A stretch of 64,000 nt of DNA from Nocardia jinanensis (GTDB lineage Bacteria; Actinomycetota; Actinomycetes; Mycobacteriales; Mycobacteriaceae): NCBI RefSeq assembly GCF_014645735.1, contig NZ_BMMH01000002.1:558001-622000 (forward strand), in the 5' to 3' direction. The notes beneath the pieces were generated by a model that was not told the origin of the DNA, made no database searches, and was given only the letters and a program-made list of their open reading frames with translations. Each line of letters begins with the position of its first letter. Position 1 is the first letter of the stretch. Position numbers and translations under genes: made by a program. Of the stretch, positions 1-9,039 are shown in pieces.

Positions 1-476
1 CGAGCAGGCCCGCGCCGACCTGCGCCTGGCGCTGAAGGCCGGCGAGCCGGTCGACGACGAGATCGTGGACCGGCTCGTCCTCGCGCTGGTCGAGAAAGCG
101 GTCCCGGAATGGCGGGCCGCCCCGGACGCCCTTCTTTTCGCTGCCCGAGATCGGCGGCCCGGTCGGGTACTCGGGAGGGGTGATCGCCATCGGCATCCGG
201 TTGGCTGTGGTCGAGCCGCGTATCCCGGCCGCCCTTCTGTTCGCCGGGAGTTTCGTTCCCCGCACCATGTTCGAGGGGGCGCGGCGGGTGACCATTCCGC
301 TGCAGGTCCTGCTGCAGTGGGACGACGAAGGAAACGACCGGCAACTGGCCCTGGACCTGTTCGACGCCTTCGGCTCCGAGGAGAAGACACTGCACGCCAA
401 TATGGGCGGGCACACCGGCGTACCACGGTTCGAGGGGGACGACGGGAACCGGTTCTTCGCCCGTCACCTGAAGTGA
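1..476 (+). pseudogene. alpha/beta-hydrolase (dienelactone hydrolase-like), 5' cut by window edge and frameshifted
   Basis: The first ~130 bases read in frame 2 as a helical, charged stretch (EQARADLRLAL... to VPEWRAAPDALL). The second half reads in frame 3 as a hydrolase core: GYSGG is a GxSxG-type nucleophile elbow near 165-180, and GGHTGVPRFE near the end suggests the catalytic His region. Frame 3 has a stop at 33-35, so the two halves can only join through a single-base shift, probably an extra T in the CTTCTTTTCG run around 130-140. The N-terminus lies outside the window. It could be a true pseudogene or a sequencing error. Function beyond esterase/hydrolase cannot be given. Confidence 0.6.
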
Positions 477-733
477 CACAGGCCCGTCGGGCCGACAGCA
501 GACGGCTAGGAGCTATCGGCCGGGATCCCCCTCATCGTGGACAGGTCCCGGCCCTCCTCGACAGCGGTGGCCAGCGGATGCACAACCGCCCCGATCGCGG
601 CGGCACCGGCAATCGGCGGTACCGGCCGGTCGGGGCGGCGCGGCCACCAGCGCACCGATCGTCGGCCTATCCGCGGTCCGGCTGGATATTCCCGGCCGGA
701 CGGGCGGCGTTGTCCTCGCCGATCAGCGATGAT

Positions 734-1330
734 CTATCCCATTCGTGGACGGCCGTCGGCCGGGCCGGGTTCAGGGCGGAGACAGCCGAGGATGAGGGTG
801 ATGACGCGTTCGGCGACGTCGGGTGTGTGGCCCTGCACAGCCTGGCAACCGACAATGATCGCCTTGGTTTCCCGGACCGTCAGGTCGCCACGGGCGGTAC
901 CGGCCCGCTGCGCGTCGGCGAGGAGTTCGCCGATCAGGGCCAGGAATTGAGCTTCCACGTCCGGGGCCAGGACATCGAGGTCGATACCGTCACCGGCGAT
1001 GACCTGGGTCAGGCCTTGATCGACCGCACCCCAGTCCACGGCCATAGCCCGGATGAACCCGAACAGGGCCTCACCTGGTCCGGCGGAGTCCAGCAGGGCA
1101 CGTCCGGCTGTCACGACCTGCTGTAGACGGTGTTCGAAGACGGCAATGAACAGGGCGTTCTTGGTAGGGAAGTGCCGGTACACCGTGCCCGCGCCGACAC
1201 CGGCGCGGCGGGCGATCTCGTCGATGGGCACCGACAGCCCTCGGGCGGCGATGGTCGCGTAGGCGGTCTCGAGGACCAGTTCCCGGTTGCGTACCGCGTC
1301 GGCGCGTAGCGGCTTGGCGGGGTCGGCCAT
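734..1330 (-). CDS. TetR family transcriptional regulator
   Basis: This 198-residue protein begins MADPAKPLRADAVRNRELVL and has a typical TetR N-terminal helix-turn-helix at about residues 35-55 (IDEIARRAGVGAGTVYRHF). The C-terminal ligand domain looks like the SbtR-type group. It is divergent from an SDR gene starting at 1440, and the 109-bp gap holds two near-identical palindromic elements (1364-1384 and 1396-1416), so self-regulation and control of the SDR gene are likely. The start at 1330 was chosen because the family homology begins there; a longer reading frame extends to 1396 without supporting features. The ligand is unknown. Confidence 0.9.
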   Translation of the reverse strand: MADPAKPLRADAVRNRELVLETAYATIAARGLSVPIDEIARRAGVGAGTVYRHFPTKNALFIAVFEHRLQQVVTAGRALLDSAGPGEALFGFIRAMAVDWGAVDQGLTQVIAGDGIDLDVLAPDVEAQFLALIGELLADAQRAGTARGDLTVRETKAIIVGCQAVQGHTPDVAERVITLILGCLRPEPGPADGRPRMG

Positions 1331-1363
1331 CCGGATCACCTCCAGTGCGCCACCCCACCTGCA

Positions 1364-1416
1364 AACGGGGCGCGCGTTCCGTATAGTTGAGCACAAGCGG
1401 GGCGCTCGCCCCGTAT
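1364..1416. promoter_or_regulatory. tandem operator-like repeats in TetR/SDR divergent promoter
   Basis: Two 21-bp elements (1364-1384 and 1396-1416) match at about 17 of 21 positions and lie 32 bp apart. The second contains the perfect palindrome CGGGGCG-CT-CGCCCCG (1398-1413). A TATAGT hexamer at 1382-1387, at the end of the first element, could be the -10 box of the rightward SDR gene. The likely binder is the adjacent TetR; this is inference. Confidence 0.6.
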
Positions 1417-1439
1417 CCGGATTCTATCGAGGAGCAGCC

Positions 1440-2348
1440 ATGGCGAAATGGAGCACCACCGATATCCCCGACCAAACCGATCGCACCGCGGTCGTCACCG
1501 GCGCGAACTCCGGGCTCGGATTCGAAACAGCCACCGCGCTCGCCGCCGCGGGCGCCCATGTGGTGCTGGCCGTGCGCAATCTCGACAAGGGCAAGGAGGC
1601 GGTGAACCGGATCACCGCGGCAACGCCCGGCGCCCGGGTCGAACTCCAGCAGCTCGATCTGGCCTCGCTGGCCGGGATCCGGTCCGCGGCCGAGGAACTG
1701 AGAGACAAGCATCCGCGCATCGATCTGCTGATCAATAACGCCGGGGTGATGTATCCGCCGAAAGAAACCACCCGCGACGGTTTCGAACTGCAGTTCGGCA
1801 CCAACCATCTCGGGCATTTCGCCCTGACCGGCCTCCTGCTCGACCGGCTGCTGCCGGTGCCGGGGTCGCGGGTGATCACCATCAGCAGTATCGGGCACCG
1901 GATTCGGGCAGCGATCCATTTCGATGACCTGAACTGGGACAACGGCTACAGCCGCGTCGGCGCCTACGGCCAGTCGAAGCTGGCCAATCTGCTGTTCACC
2001 TACGAACTGCAACGCCGCCTGACCGCCGCGGACCAGAACTCGATCGCCGTCGCGGCCCACCCCGGCGGCTCGAACACCGAGCTGGGCCGCCACCTGCCCG
2101 CACTGCTGCGGGTGCCGGCCATGCGAGTGCTGTCCCAGTCCGCGGCGATGGGTGCGCTGCCGACCCTGCGCGCCGCCACCGACCCCGGTGTGCAGGGCGG
2201 GCAGTACTACGGACCGAGCGGGCCCGGCGGGCTCCGGGGCCATCCCGAGCTCGTTTCCTCCAGCAAGCAGTCCCACGACACCGATCTGCAGCGCCGGCTG
2301 TGGCAGGTCTCCGAAGAACTGACCGGTGTCACCTACCCCATCGACTGA
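1440..2348 (+). CDS. short-chain dehydrogenase/reductase (retinol dehydrogenase-like)
   Basis: A 302-residue Rossmann-fold oxidoreductase. The cofactor motif TGANSGLG is at residues 20-27, the NNAG motif follows strand 4, and the catalytic Tyr/Lys are in YGQSK. Length and the N-terminal start MAKWSTTDIPDQ are typical of actinobacterial proteins resembling retinol dehydrogenases, usually NADP-dependent. The start was chosen for the upstream GAGGAG ribosome-binding site 6-7 bases away. It is divergent from the TetR gene, so it is probably that regulator's target. The substrate cannot be read from sequence; a ketone, aldehyde or small alcohol is plausible. Confidence 0.9.
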   Translation: MAKWSTTDIPDQTDRTAVVTGANSGLGFETATALAAAGAHVVLAVRNLDKGKEAVNRITAATPGARVELQQLDLASLAGIRSAAEELRDKHPRIDLLINNAGVMYPPKETTRDGFELQFGTNHLGHFALTGLLLDRLLPVPGSRVITISSIGHRIRAAIHFDDLNWDNGYSRVGAYGQSKLANLLFTYELQRRLTAADQNSIAVAAHPGGSNTELGRHLPALLRVPAMRVLSQSAAMGALPTLRAATDPGVQGGQYYGPSGPGGLRGHPELVSSSKQSHDTDLQRRLWQVSEELTGVTYPID

Positions 2349-2409
2349 CCCGGCCACGAACATCCGGCGCCGGCCTGGCGGCAGCAGTACGAGAGCGAAC
2401 AGGAATACA

Positions 2410-3081
2410 TTGCGCATCATCATCTTCGGCGCCACCGGCATGGTGGGCCAGGGAGTGCTCGAGGCCTGCCTGCGCGAGGACGCGGTCACCGGGGTCCTCG
2501 TCATCGGCCGCTCACCCACCGGCCGCACCCATCGGAAACTCCGCGAGATCAGCCACACGGACTTCACCGACTTCGGCCCGGTGCAGGCACAGCTGACAGG
2601 TTACGACGCCTGCTTCTTCTGTCTCGGCACCTCCGCCCTGGGCATGACCGAAGCCGCCTACCGCACGATCACCTACGATTTCACCCTCGCCGCCGCGCGG
2701 GCGTTGCTGGCCGCCGAACCCGAGCTCACCTTCTGCTACGTCTCCGGAGCCGGCACCGACAGCTCGGGGACGACCCGCATGATGTGGGCGCGTGTCAAAG
2801 GCGAAACCGAGAACGTCCTACTGGCCCTGACACCGCGGGCATACATGTTCCGGCCCGCGTTCATCCTGCCGCTGCCCGGCACCGAAGCGAAGACCAGGAG
2901 TTATGTCCTGCTGTACCGGATCGTGACACCCCTGGCCCCGCTGCTCCGCCGACTCGCCCCACGGCATGTCACCTCCAGTCTCCGGCTGGGACGAGCCATG
3001 ATCGAGGTCGCCCGCGCCGCCACGCCCCGGCGGGTTCTGGCCACAGCCGATATCAACGAGGTGACCACCTCTCGACCCTGA
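2410..3081 (+). CDS. NAD(P)H-binding epimerase/dehydratase-like protein
   Basis: About 223 residues with an N-terminal glycine-rich nucleotide motif (IIIFGATGMVGQGVL) and a YVSGAGTDSSG segment typical of atypical SDRs of the NmrA / NAD(P)-binding group. The TTG start at 2410 has AGGAA just upstream and puts the Rossmann strand at the N-terminus. An ATG at 2326 would overlap the previous SDR gene and add a low-complexity tail. Same strand as the SDR gene with a 61-bp gap, so it may be co-transcribed. No catalytic residues indicate a specific reaction; a redox sensor role is possible. Confidence 0.8.
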   Translation: MRIIIFGATGMVGQGVLEACLREDAVTGVLVIGRSPTGRTHRKLREISHTDFTDFGPVQAQLTGYDACFFCLGTSALGMTEAAYRTITYDFTLAAARALLAAEPELTFCYVSGAGTDSSGTTRMMWARVKGETENVLLALTPRAYMFRPAFILPLPGTEAKTRSYVLLYRIVTPLAPLLRRLAPRHVTSSLRLGRAMIEVARAATPRRVLATADINEVTTSRP

Positions 3082-3419
3082 CCGCCCGGGCCTCGTCCGC
3101 CGCGAGGACCGCACCGGCGGCCGGTCGGCAGAACAGCCGGTCGGTGACAGCGGAGCGATCCCACCGCACGCCACGAGGGGCGGGATCGGGCCCGCGTGGG
3201 GCCCGCGCCCCCGGCACCAGGCGGGTTCACCTGGCCACCGCCCCTCTCTCACACCGCGGGCGGTCCGGGGGCGACCGTATGCGGCGGACCCGCGATTTCC
3301 GGCCCCCCGGTACGGGTGGGATCACTACCCTCGAACCCACGGTGAGGCGCGGATCCGCGGGCCGTCGCCATCGCCCGGTATTTGATACTCTGGCGATAAC
3401 TTGTACCGAAAGGGTGGTT
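3082..3419. other. intergenic region, 338 bp
   Basis: No convincing coding frame on either strand. The last 50 bases are the only relatively AT-rich part (around TTGATACTCTGGCGATAACT) and probably hold the promoter of the acyl-CoA dehydrogenase gene. AAAGGGTGG just before 3420 can serve as its ribosome-binding site. I could not assign -35 and -10 boxes with good spacing. Confidence 0.4.
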
Positions 3420-5216
3420 ATGCGGTCTACTCTGCTGTCCCGGCGCGACCTCGAGTTCCTGCTCTACGAATGGCTCGACGTCGAGGACCTGACACGGCGG
3501 CCGCGCTTCTCCGACCATTCGCGCCAGACCTTCGACGCAGTACTCGAACTGAGCGAACAGCTGTCCACCAAGTACTTCGCCACCCACAACAAGCTCAACG
3601 ACGCCCACGAACCCAGCTTCGACGGCGAAACGGTCACCATCATCCCGGAGGTCCGCGCGGCGCTGACCGCGTTCGCCGAGGCCGGGATGGTCGGTGCGAC
3701 CATGGACGCCGACCTCGGCGGCGCGCAACTCCCGGCCGCGGTCGCGCAGGCGGCGTTCGCCTGGTTCCACGCCGCCAATCCAGGGACCAGCGCCTATCCG
3801 CTGCTCACCATAGGCAACGCCAATCTGCTCATCGCGCACGCCGGCGAGGACGTCGTGCAACGTTTCGTTCCGCCCATGCTCGAGGGTCGCTACTTCGGCA
3901 CCATGTGCCTGTCCGAGCCCCAGGCCGGCTCCTCGCTCGCCGATATCGTCACCCGCGCCGAACCGCGCGACGACGGCACCTACCGGGTGTTCGGCACCAA
4001 GATGTGGATCTCCGGCGGCGATCACGAACTCGGCGAGAACATCGTGCACCTGGTACTCGCCAAGATCCCGGGCGGACCGGCGGGCACCAGGGGTATCTCG
4101 CTGTTCGTGGTGCCCCGATACCTGGTGGGCGAGGACGGCTCCCGCGGTGAACGCAATGATGTGGCACTGGCCGGTCTCAACCACAAGATGGGTTTCCGCG
4201 GCACCGTCAACACCGTCCTCAATTTCGGGGAGGGCCGCTGGACCCCCGACGGCTCCCCCGGCGCGATCGGCTATCTGGTCGGCGAACCGCACCAGGGCCT
4301 GAAATACATGTTCCACATGATGAACGAGGCGCGTAGCGGAGTGGGACTGGTCGCCGCGGCGCTCGGTTACACCGGCTACCTCGAATCACTGGACTACGCC
4401 CGCGACCGCCCGCAGGGCCGCACCAAGGGCGCCGCCGACCCCGCCTCCCCACAGCGTCCGATCATCGAGCACGCCGATGTGCGGCGAATGCTGCTGGCAC
4501 AGAAGAGCTACGCCGAGGGCGGCCTGGCGCTGGTGCTGTACTGCGCCCGGCTCATCGATGAACAGCGCACCGCCGACACCGACGACGAGCGCCGCGCGCT
4601 CACCCTGCTGCTGGACATTCTCACCCCGATCGCCAAGAGCTGGCCCTCCCAATGGTGCCTGACCGCCAACGACCTCGCCATCCAGGTACTCGGCGGCTAC
4701 GGCTACACCCGGGAGTACAACGTCGAACAGCACTACCGCGACAACCGGCTCAACCCGATCCACGAGGGCACGCACGGCATCCAGGGTCTGGATCTGCTGG
4801 GCCGCAAGGTGACCCAGCAGTCCGGTGCGAGCCTGCGCGAACTCGATACCAGGATCCGGGCGACCCTCGCCGCCGCGCAGGAAATCGGCGGAGCGGCCGC
4901 CGATCTGGCCGACCGGCTCGACAAGTCCTGGACCCGGCTGGTCACTGTTACCGGCAGCTTGTTCGCGGCCGGTGATATCGAGGTCGCGCTGGCCAACAGC
5001 TCGGTCTACCTCGAGGCTTTCGGCCACCATGTGGTGGCTTGGATCTGGCTGTCGCAGACCGTCGCCGCCCACGGCCGCGACGGCGATTTCTACGACGGAA
5101 AGCGGCATGCCGCCCGCTACTTCTTCCGCCACGAACTCCCCCGGACGGGCCCGCAACTCGATCTCCTCGCCGACCTCGACACCACCACCCTCGATATGCG
5201 CGAGAGCTGGTTCTGA
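3420..5216 (+). CDS. acyl-CoA dehydrogenase, FadE5-type
   Basis: A 598-residue flavoprotein, much longer than ordinary ~380-residue acyl-CoA dehydrogenases, with the extra C-terminal domain seen in mycobacterial FadE5-type enzymes. The central part contains FGTMCLSEPQAGSS (FAD/substrate region) and FGTKMWISGGDHEL. The candidate catalytic base is Glu449 in NPIHEGTHGIQG, the position used in this subfamily. GGYGYTREYNVEQHYRD is the conserved FAD-binding C-terminal signature. It would oxidise medium or long-chain acyl-CoA to the 2-enoyl-CoA. It stands alone with its own upstream region; the start follows an AAAGGGTGG ribosome-binding site. No electron-transfer partner is adjacent. Confidence 0.93.
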   Translation: MRSTLLSRRDLEFLLYEWLDVEDLTRRPRFSDHSRQTFDAVLELSEQLSTKYFATHNKLNDAHEPSFDGETVTIIPEVRAALTAFAEAGMVGATMDADLGGAQLPAAVAQAAFAWFHAANPGTSAYPLLTIGNANLLIAHAGEDVVQRFVPPMLEGRYFGTMCLSEPQAGSSLADIVTRAEPRDDGTYRVFGTKMWISGGDHELGENIVHLVLAKIPGGPAGTRGISLFVVPRYLVGEDGSRGERNDVALAGLNHKMGFRGTVNTVLNFGEGRWTPDGSPGAIGYLVGEPHQGLKYMFHMMNEARSGVGLVAAALGYTGYLESLDYARDRPQGRTKGAADPASPQRPIIEHADVRRMLLAQKSYAEGGLALVLYCARLIDEQRTADTDDERRALTLLLDILTPIAKSWPSQWCLTANDLAIQVLGGYGYTREYNVEQHYRDNRLNPIHEGTHGIQGLDLLGRKVTQQSGASLRELDTRIRATLAAAQEIGGAAADLADRLDKSWTRLVTVTGSLFAAGDIEVALANSSVYLEAFGHHVVAWIWLSQTVAAHGRDGDFYDGKRHAARYFFRHELPRTGPQLDLLADLDTTTLDMRESWF

Positions 5217-5251
5217 GACCGGCGGGCGGTCCGCTTCGAGCAGAAAAAGAA

Positions 5252-5554
5252 GTGGCGCCCGCCGATACGGTGACCGGATGCTGTTCGTCCGACGACCCCG
5301 ACGGCGATTTCGGCAATGTCGAATCGGCCGATCCCGCCGCCGATCTGGCCGTGTACCACCGGGAGATACAGCCGGCCGACGCGGCGGTGGCCGAGCTCGC
5401 GCTCGACCACCGCTGTCGTCATCCCAATGGCACCGAGTACAGCCTGCGCTGGGTGTATCTGCACCCCATCGAGGAATATGCCCGCCACAACGGCCATGCC
5501 GATCTGCTGCGCGAACGGATCGACGGCCGGACCGGCGACTGGACCCGGCTCCGC
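5252..5554 (+). pseudogene. DinB/DUF664 family protein, C-terminal remnant
   Basis: The frame between the acyl-CoA dehydrogenase and the 3' end of leuA encodes a block like the C-terminal half of DUF664/DinB-superfamily proteins: DDPDGDFGNVESADPAADLA followed by LRWVYLHPIEEYARHNGHAD and LLRERIDGRTG, including the conserved HxxEEYARHNGH helix. The N-terminal ~70 residues with the first metal-binding His are missing, and no ribosome-binding site precedes the nearest GTG (5252). Downstream the frame simply runs antisense into leuA. I read it as a truncated gene. Confidence 0.65.
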
Positions 5555-7318
5555 TCAGGCCGCAACGACACCGGCCGCCGCGCGCACCGCCGCCGCCATC
5601 CCGGCCGATTCCACCGAATCGGCGCGCGCACAGGACCATCCGGTCCGGCCATCGCGCCGGTACTCGAGGTAGGCGATCGCGTGGTCGGCCACACGGTGGC
5701 CGGTCAGGCTCGAGACCTCGATGTCGCGCCCGGCCGCCGCGAGGGCGGCTACCACCGCGCGCACAAGGTCGGCACCGCCGTGCTCACTGTGGTGGGTGCG
5801 GCCGCCGACCACCAGCCCGACAGCGACAGCCGGGGCCTGCTCCGAGCCGATTACCCGCACATCCTTCAGCTGCACATCCGGCGACTCGACGGTATCGACA
5901 TAGGCCATGTCGAACAGGGAGCGCAACTCGGCGGCACTCACCTCGCCTCCCGTACCGTCGGCGTGGCCCTGTACCCGCCCGGCGAAGTCGATCTGCAGCC
6001 GGCGCGGCAGGTCCAGCTCGTATTCGGTGGCCAGCAGATAGGCGATACCGCCTTTGCCGGACTGTGAGTTCACCCGGACCACCGCGTCGTAGCTGCGCCC
6101 GATATCAGCGGGATCGATGGGCAGATACGGTACGCGCCACTCGATCTCGCGCTCGGCGCGTCCGGTGGCGCCGGCCCGGGCCCGATGCTCGGCGAAACCT
6201 TTTTTGATCGCGTCCTGATGGGTGCCGGAGAACGCGGTGTGCACCAGATCGCCCACATAGGGGTGGCGGGGGTGGATCGGCAACCGGGTACAGTATTCGA
6301 CGGTACGGCGGATCTCGTCGATATCGGAGAAATCGATCATCGGATCCACGCCCTGCGCGTGCAGATTCAGCGCGAGCGTCGCGATATCGACGTTCCCGGT
6401 TCGTTCGCCGTTACCGAACACGCAGCCCTCCACCCGCTGCGCCCCGGCCAGCACCGCCAGCTCCGCACAGGCGACACCGGTACCGCGGTCGTTGTGCGGA
6501 TGCACCGACAGGATCACACTCTCCCGGCGGGCGAGATTGCGGTGCATGTACTCGATCTGATCGGCGTACACATTGGGCGTGGCGATCTCCACCGTGGCCG
6601 GCAGGTTCAGGGTCACCGGACGTTGCGGTGTGGCCTGCCACAGCTCGGTGACGCTGTCGCAGATCTCGAGCACGTAGCCGGGCTCGGTCTGGTTGAACAC
6701 CTCGGGGGAGAACTGGAAACGCACCCGGGGCAGGTCCGCGGCGAATTCGAGGACATCCCGGGCGCCGGCCAGGATCAGGTCACCGACGGCGCGGGCGTCC
6801 TTGCCGAGCACGGTGTCCCGCCACATGGGCGCGGTAGCGGTGTACAGGTGGATCACCACCTCGTTGTCCATCCCGCGTACCGAGTCCACGGTGCGGGCGA
6901 TGAGATCGCGCCTGGCGGGGGTGAACACCACCGGGGTCACATCCGGCGGAACCGCACCGGTATCGGCCAGCATCCGGACGAAATCGAAATCGGCCTTGGA
7001 GGCCGAGGGGTAACCGACCTCGATCTCTTTGTAGCCCATGGCGACGAGCATGGTGAAGAACCGCATCTTGCGTTCCGGGTCCATCGGCTCGGCCAGAGCC
7101 TGGTTACCGTCGCGCAGGTCCACCGGGACCCACAGCGGCGCCCGGTCGATCCGGGCCCGCGGCCAGTGCCGTTCGGTGACGGGCACATCCACCCGGTCGT
7201 AGATATCGCGGTACCGGTGCGAGGGCAGTTGGGAATGCCGCTGCCGGTACCACCGCGGTGCGTCGCCGGGAACCGGCCCGGCGGGAGTATCGATGGTGGG
7301 ATGGGTCTGCGTGGTCAT
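5555..7318 (-). CDS. leuA: 2-isopropylmalate synthase
   Basis: A 587-residue LeuA that condenses acetyl-CoA with 2-ketoisovalerate, the first committed step of leucine synthesis. DLRDGNQAL at residues 68-76 carries the metal/substrate Asp, and HPHNDRGTG plus GNGERTGN are the conserved catalytic and metal-binding motifs. The C-terminal ~130 residues form the regulatory LeuA allosteric domain for leucine feedback. The start [10 protein letters not shown] was chosen because the conserved N-terminal extension of actinobacterial LeuA ([18 protein letters not shown]) follows directly. A leader peptide and hairpin lie ~65-130 bases upstream (7384-7450), suggesting attenuation. No other leu gene is adjacent. 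The gene's 3' end abuts the DinB remnant. Confidence 0.96.
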   Translation of the reverse strand: MTTQTHPTIDTPAGPVPGDAPRWYRQRHSQLPSHRYRDIYDRVDVPVTERHWPRARIDRAPLWVPVDLRDGNQALAEPMDPERKMRFFTMLVAMGYKEIEVGYPSASKADFDFVRMLADTGAVPPDVTPVVFTPARRDLIARTVDSVRGMDNEVVIHLYTATAPMWRDTVLGKDARAVGDLILAGARDVLEFAADLPRVRFQFSPEVFNQTEPGYVLEICDSVTELWQATPQRPVTLNLPATVEIATPNVYADQIEYMHRNLARRESVILSVHPHNDRGTGVACAELAVLAGAQRVEGCVFGNGERTGNVDIATLALNLHAQGVDPMIDFSDIDEIRRTVEYCTRLPIHPRHPYVGDLVHTAFSGTHQDAIKKGFAEHRARAGATGRAEREIEWRVPYLPIDPADIGRSYDAVVRVNSQSGKGGIAYLLATEYELDLPRRLQIDFAGRVQGHADGTGGEVSAAELRSLFDMAYVDTVESPDVQLKDVRVIGSEQAPAVAVGLVVGGRTHHSEHGGADLVRAVVAALAAAGRDIEVSSLTGHRVADHAIAYLEYRRDGRTGWSCARADSVESAGMAAAVRAAAGVVAA

Positions 7319-7383
7319 GGGGTGTGCCCCGGACTTCCTGTGCGTACGGCCGTCTCCGCGACGGTGACCGGCCGACGACAACC

Positions 7384-7421
7384 CCACGGCGGGGCGGCCG
7401 ATCGTTCAGGCCCCGCCGTGG
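7384..7421 (-). terminator. perfect 12-bp hairpin in the leuA leader (attenuator candidate)
   Basis: CCACGGCGGGGC (7384-7395) and GCCCCGCCGTGG (7410-7421) are exact inverted complements with a 14-base loop. On the leuA strand, the first arm is the last four codons of the leader peptide, and the stop codon is in the loop. A translating or stalled ribosome would therefore cover one arm. No U-run follows, so control could act by Rho, by transcriptional pausing or on translation. The mechanism is inferred. Confidence 0.6.
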
Positions 7422-7450
7422 CGGTCGAGGAGAAGCTCCGGGTACGGCAT
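7406..7450 (-). CDS. leuA leader peptide (14 residues, three consecutive Leu)
   Basis: The short frame upstream of leuA reads MPYPELLLDRHGGA then stop. Three Leu codons in a row in a short ORF ahead of leuA are the signature of ribosome-mediated attenuation by leucine-tRNA supply, known for leucine genes in actinobacteria. The codons for HGGA form one arm of the hairpin at 7384-7421. On the leuA strand TACAGT lies 11 bases before the ATG and might be a -10 box, leaving a very short or leaderless start. The divergent gntR gene starts only 46 bp away. Confidence 0.65.
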   Translation of the reverse strand: MPYPELLLDRHGGA

Positions 7451-7495
7451 ATGGCAGACTGTACACGACTCCTCAGACAAGTAGCGAGGTTCGCC

Positions 7496-8167
7496 ATGGT
7501 TTCCCAGGTACGACGACATCCACTGGCCGAGCAGACGGCCGAACTGCTGCTGGCGCGGATCCGTGGCGGCGAATGGCCGCTCGGGCACCGCCTACCAGGC
7601 GAGACCACCCTCGCGGCCCAGCTCGGCGTGGGACGTTCGACCTTGCGGGAGGCCATCCGCGAACTGGCGGGCCGCGGGGTGCTCAACAGCCGCCAGGGTG
7701 CCGGGGTCTTCGTCACGGCCCTGGACATCACCGAGGACTGGGATATCGTCGTGCGGCGCGCGAGTATCGCGACGGTGATCGAGGCCCGGATGGCCATCGA
7801 GACCGAGGCCGCCGCCCTGGCCGCGCACCGGCGAACCCCCGCCGATCTACGGACGATCCGGCGGACCCTGGCCGGGCGCGCGGCGCCGGGGTTGTCGGTG
7901 CCCGCGCACGTCGATGCCGATATGGCCTTTCACCGGGCCGTCATCGTGGCCGCGCACAACGACATCCTCATCCAACTGTTCGATACTTTCCTGCCCCGGC
8001 TGCGAATCGCGATGATCGATATGCTGCACATCCGCCCGCTGCCGTCCCCGCCCGCCGACCACGCGGCGCACGAGCGGCTCGCCGCTGCCATCGCCGCGCG
8101 CGACCCGGACGCAGCGGCCGCACTCAGCCGCGATCATCTGCGCGCCATCAAGGAGGCCTTCTCGTGA
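7496..8167 (+). CDS. GntR family (FadR/FCD subgroup) transcriptional regulator
   Basis: A 223-residue protein. The N-terminal winged helix-turn-helix spans residues ~10-70 (LPGETTLAAQLGVGRSTLRE, then GVLNSRQGAGVFV as the wing). The C-terminal part is an all-helical FCD-type ligand domain with the metal-binding His pattern DADMAFHRAVIVAAHND. ATG 7496 was chosen for GCGAGG seven bases upstream; an in-frame ATG at 7451 lacks one. Its stop overlaps the start of the following ABC ATPase gene by 4 bp, so the two are translationally coupled. Divergent from leuA; whether it controls leuA is unknown. Confidence 0.9.
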   Translation: MVSQVRRHPLAEQTAELLLARIRGGEWPLGHRLPGETTLAAQLGVGRSTLREAIRELAGRGVLNSRQGAGVFVTALDITEDWDIVVRRASIATVIEARMAIETEAAALAAHRRTPADLRTIRRTLAGRAAPGLSVPAHVDADMAFHRAVIVAAHNDILIQLFDTFLPRLRIAMIDMLHIRPLPSPPADHAAHERLAAAIAARDPDAAAALSRDHLRAIKEAFS

Positions 8168-8961
8168 GCACACCCGTCCTGGAACTGACCGACGTCACCT
8201 TCCGCCGCGACGGCAACCAGATCATCGACGGCATCTCGCTGACCGTGCGTGCCGGTGAGCACTGGGCCCTGCTCGGCCCGAACGGCGCGGGCAAGAGCAC
8301 TCTGCTCGGATTCTGCGGTGCGCTCACCCACCCGACCACCGGTACCGTCCGCGTACTCGGTGCTCAGTTGGGCCGCGTCGAATTGCAAAAGCTGCGGCGA
8401 TCGATCGGGCATGTCGATCCCCGTCATCCACTGCGCTCGCCGCTACCAGTGCGCGATGTCGTGCTGACCGGACTCACCGGTTCGGTGGACACCCCGATGC
8501 GCTGGTCTCCGACCACCGATCAGATCGATACCGCGACAGCCGCACTCGACGCCGTGGGCATGGGCGCGAAGGCCGAACGGAATTGGCTCACGCTCTCCCA
8601 GGGCGAACGGGGGCGCGCCCTCATCGCCCGCGCGCTGATCACCGCGCCCCGCCTGCTTCTGCTCGACGAACCGACCACCGGCCTGGATGTGGCCGCCCGC
8701 GAACAGTTGCTGCATACGATCGATTCGCTGGACCGGACCTATCCCGAACTCGCGTCCGTACTGGTGACCCACCATCTCGAGGAGCTTCCCACCACGACCG
8801 GTCACGCGCTGCTGATCGCGAACGGCCGCACGGTCGCCGCGGGAACGGCCGCCGAAACCATCACCACCGCATATATTTCCGCCGCTTTCGATCATCCGGT
8901 ACACGTAACCAGGGAGGGCGGCCGGTGGTCGGCGCGGTCCCCGCTGGCCCAGCCGGTCTGA
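8164..8961 (+). CDS. ABC transporter ATP-binding protein (ModF-like)
   Basis: A 265-residue single nucleotide-binding domain. Walker A is GPNGAGKST at residues 38-46, the signature is a variant LSQGE, and Walker B with the D-loop is LLLLDEPTTGLD; the switch His is in VTHHLEELP. The layout resembles ATPases of the ModF / iron-transport group, which often lack an adjacent permease. No permease or binding protein is nearby, so the partner is elsewhere or the protein is a non-transport ABC ATPase. It starts with GTG overlapping the gntR stop (GTGA), implying coupled expression. The substrate is unknown; molybdate is a guess from the neighbouring molybdenum-enzyme locus. Confidence 0.85.
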   Translation: MSTPVLELTDVTFRRDGNQIIDGISLTVRAGEHWALLGPNGAGKSTLLGFCGALTHPTTGTVRVLGAQLGRVELQKLRRSIGHVDPRHPLRSPLPVRDVVLTGLTGSVDTPMRWSPTTDQIDTATAALDAVGMGAKAERNWLTLSQGERGRALIARALITAPRLLLLDEPTTGLDVAAREQLLHTIDSLDRTYPELASVLVTHHLEELPTTTGHALLIANGRTVAAGTAAETITTAYISAAFDHPVHVTREGGRWSARSPLAQPV

Positions 8962-9039
8962 TCGCTCTACACTCGACAGCCCGCGACCAGGTCGTCCGCC
9001 CGTTTTAGATACACGAATGAATGTGTGTACCATAACAAG

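Noticed and set aside
1071..2567. Long leftward open frame across the SDR gene
   Set aside because: It is antisense to a clear SDR gene; composition and homology support the rightward frame. Such long antisense frames are common in high-GC DNA.
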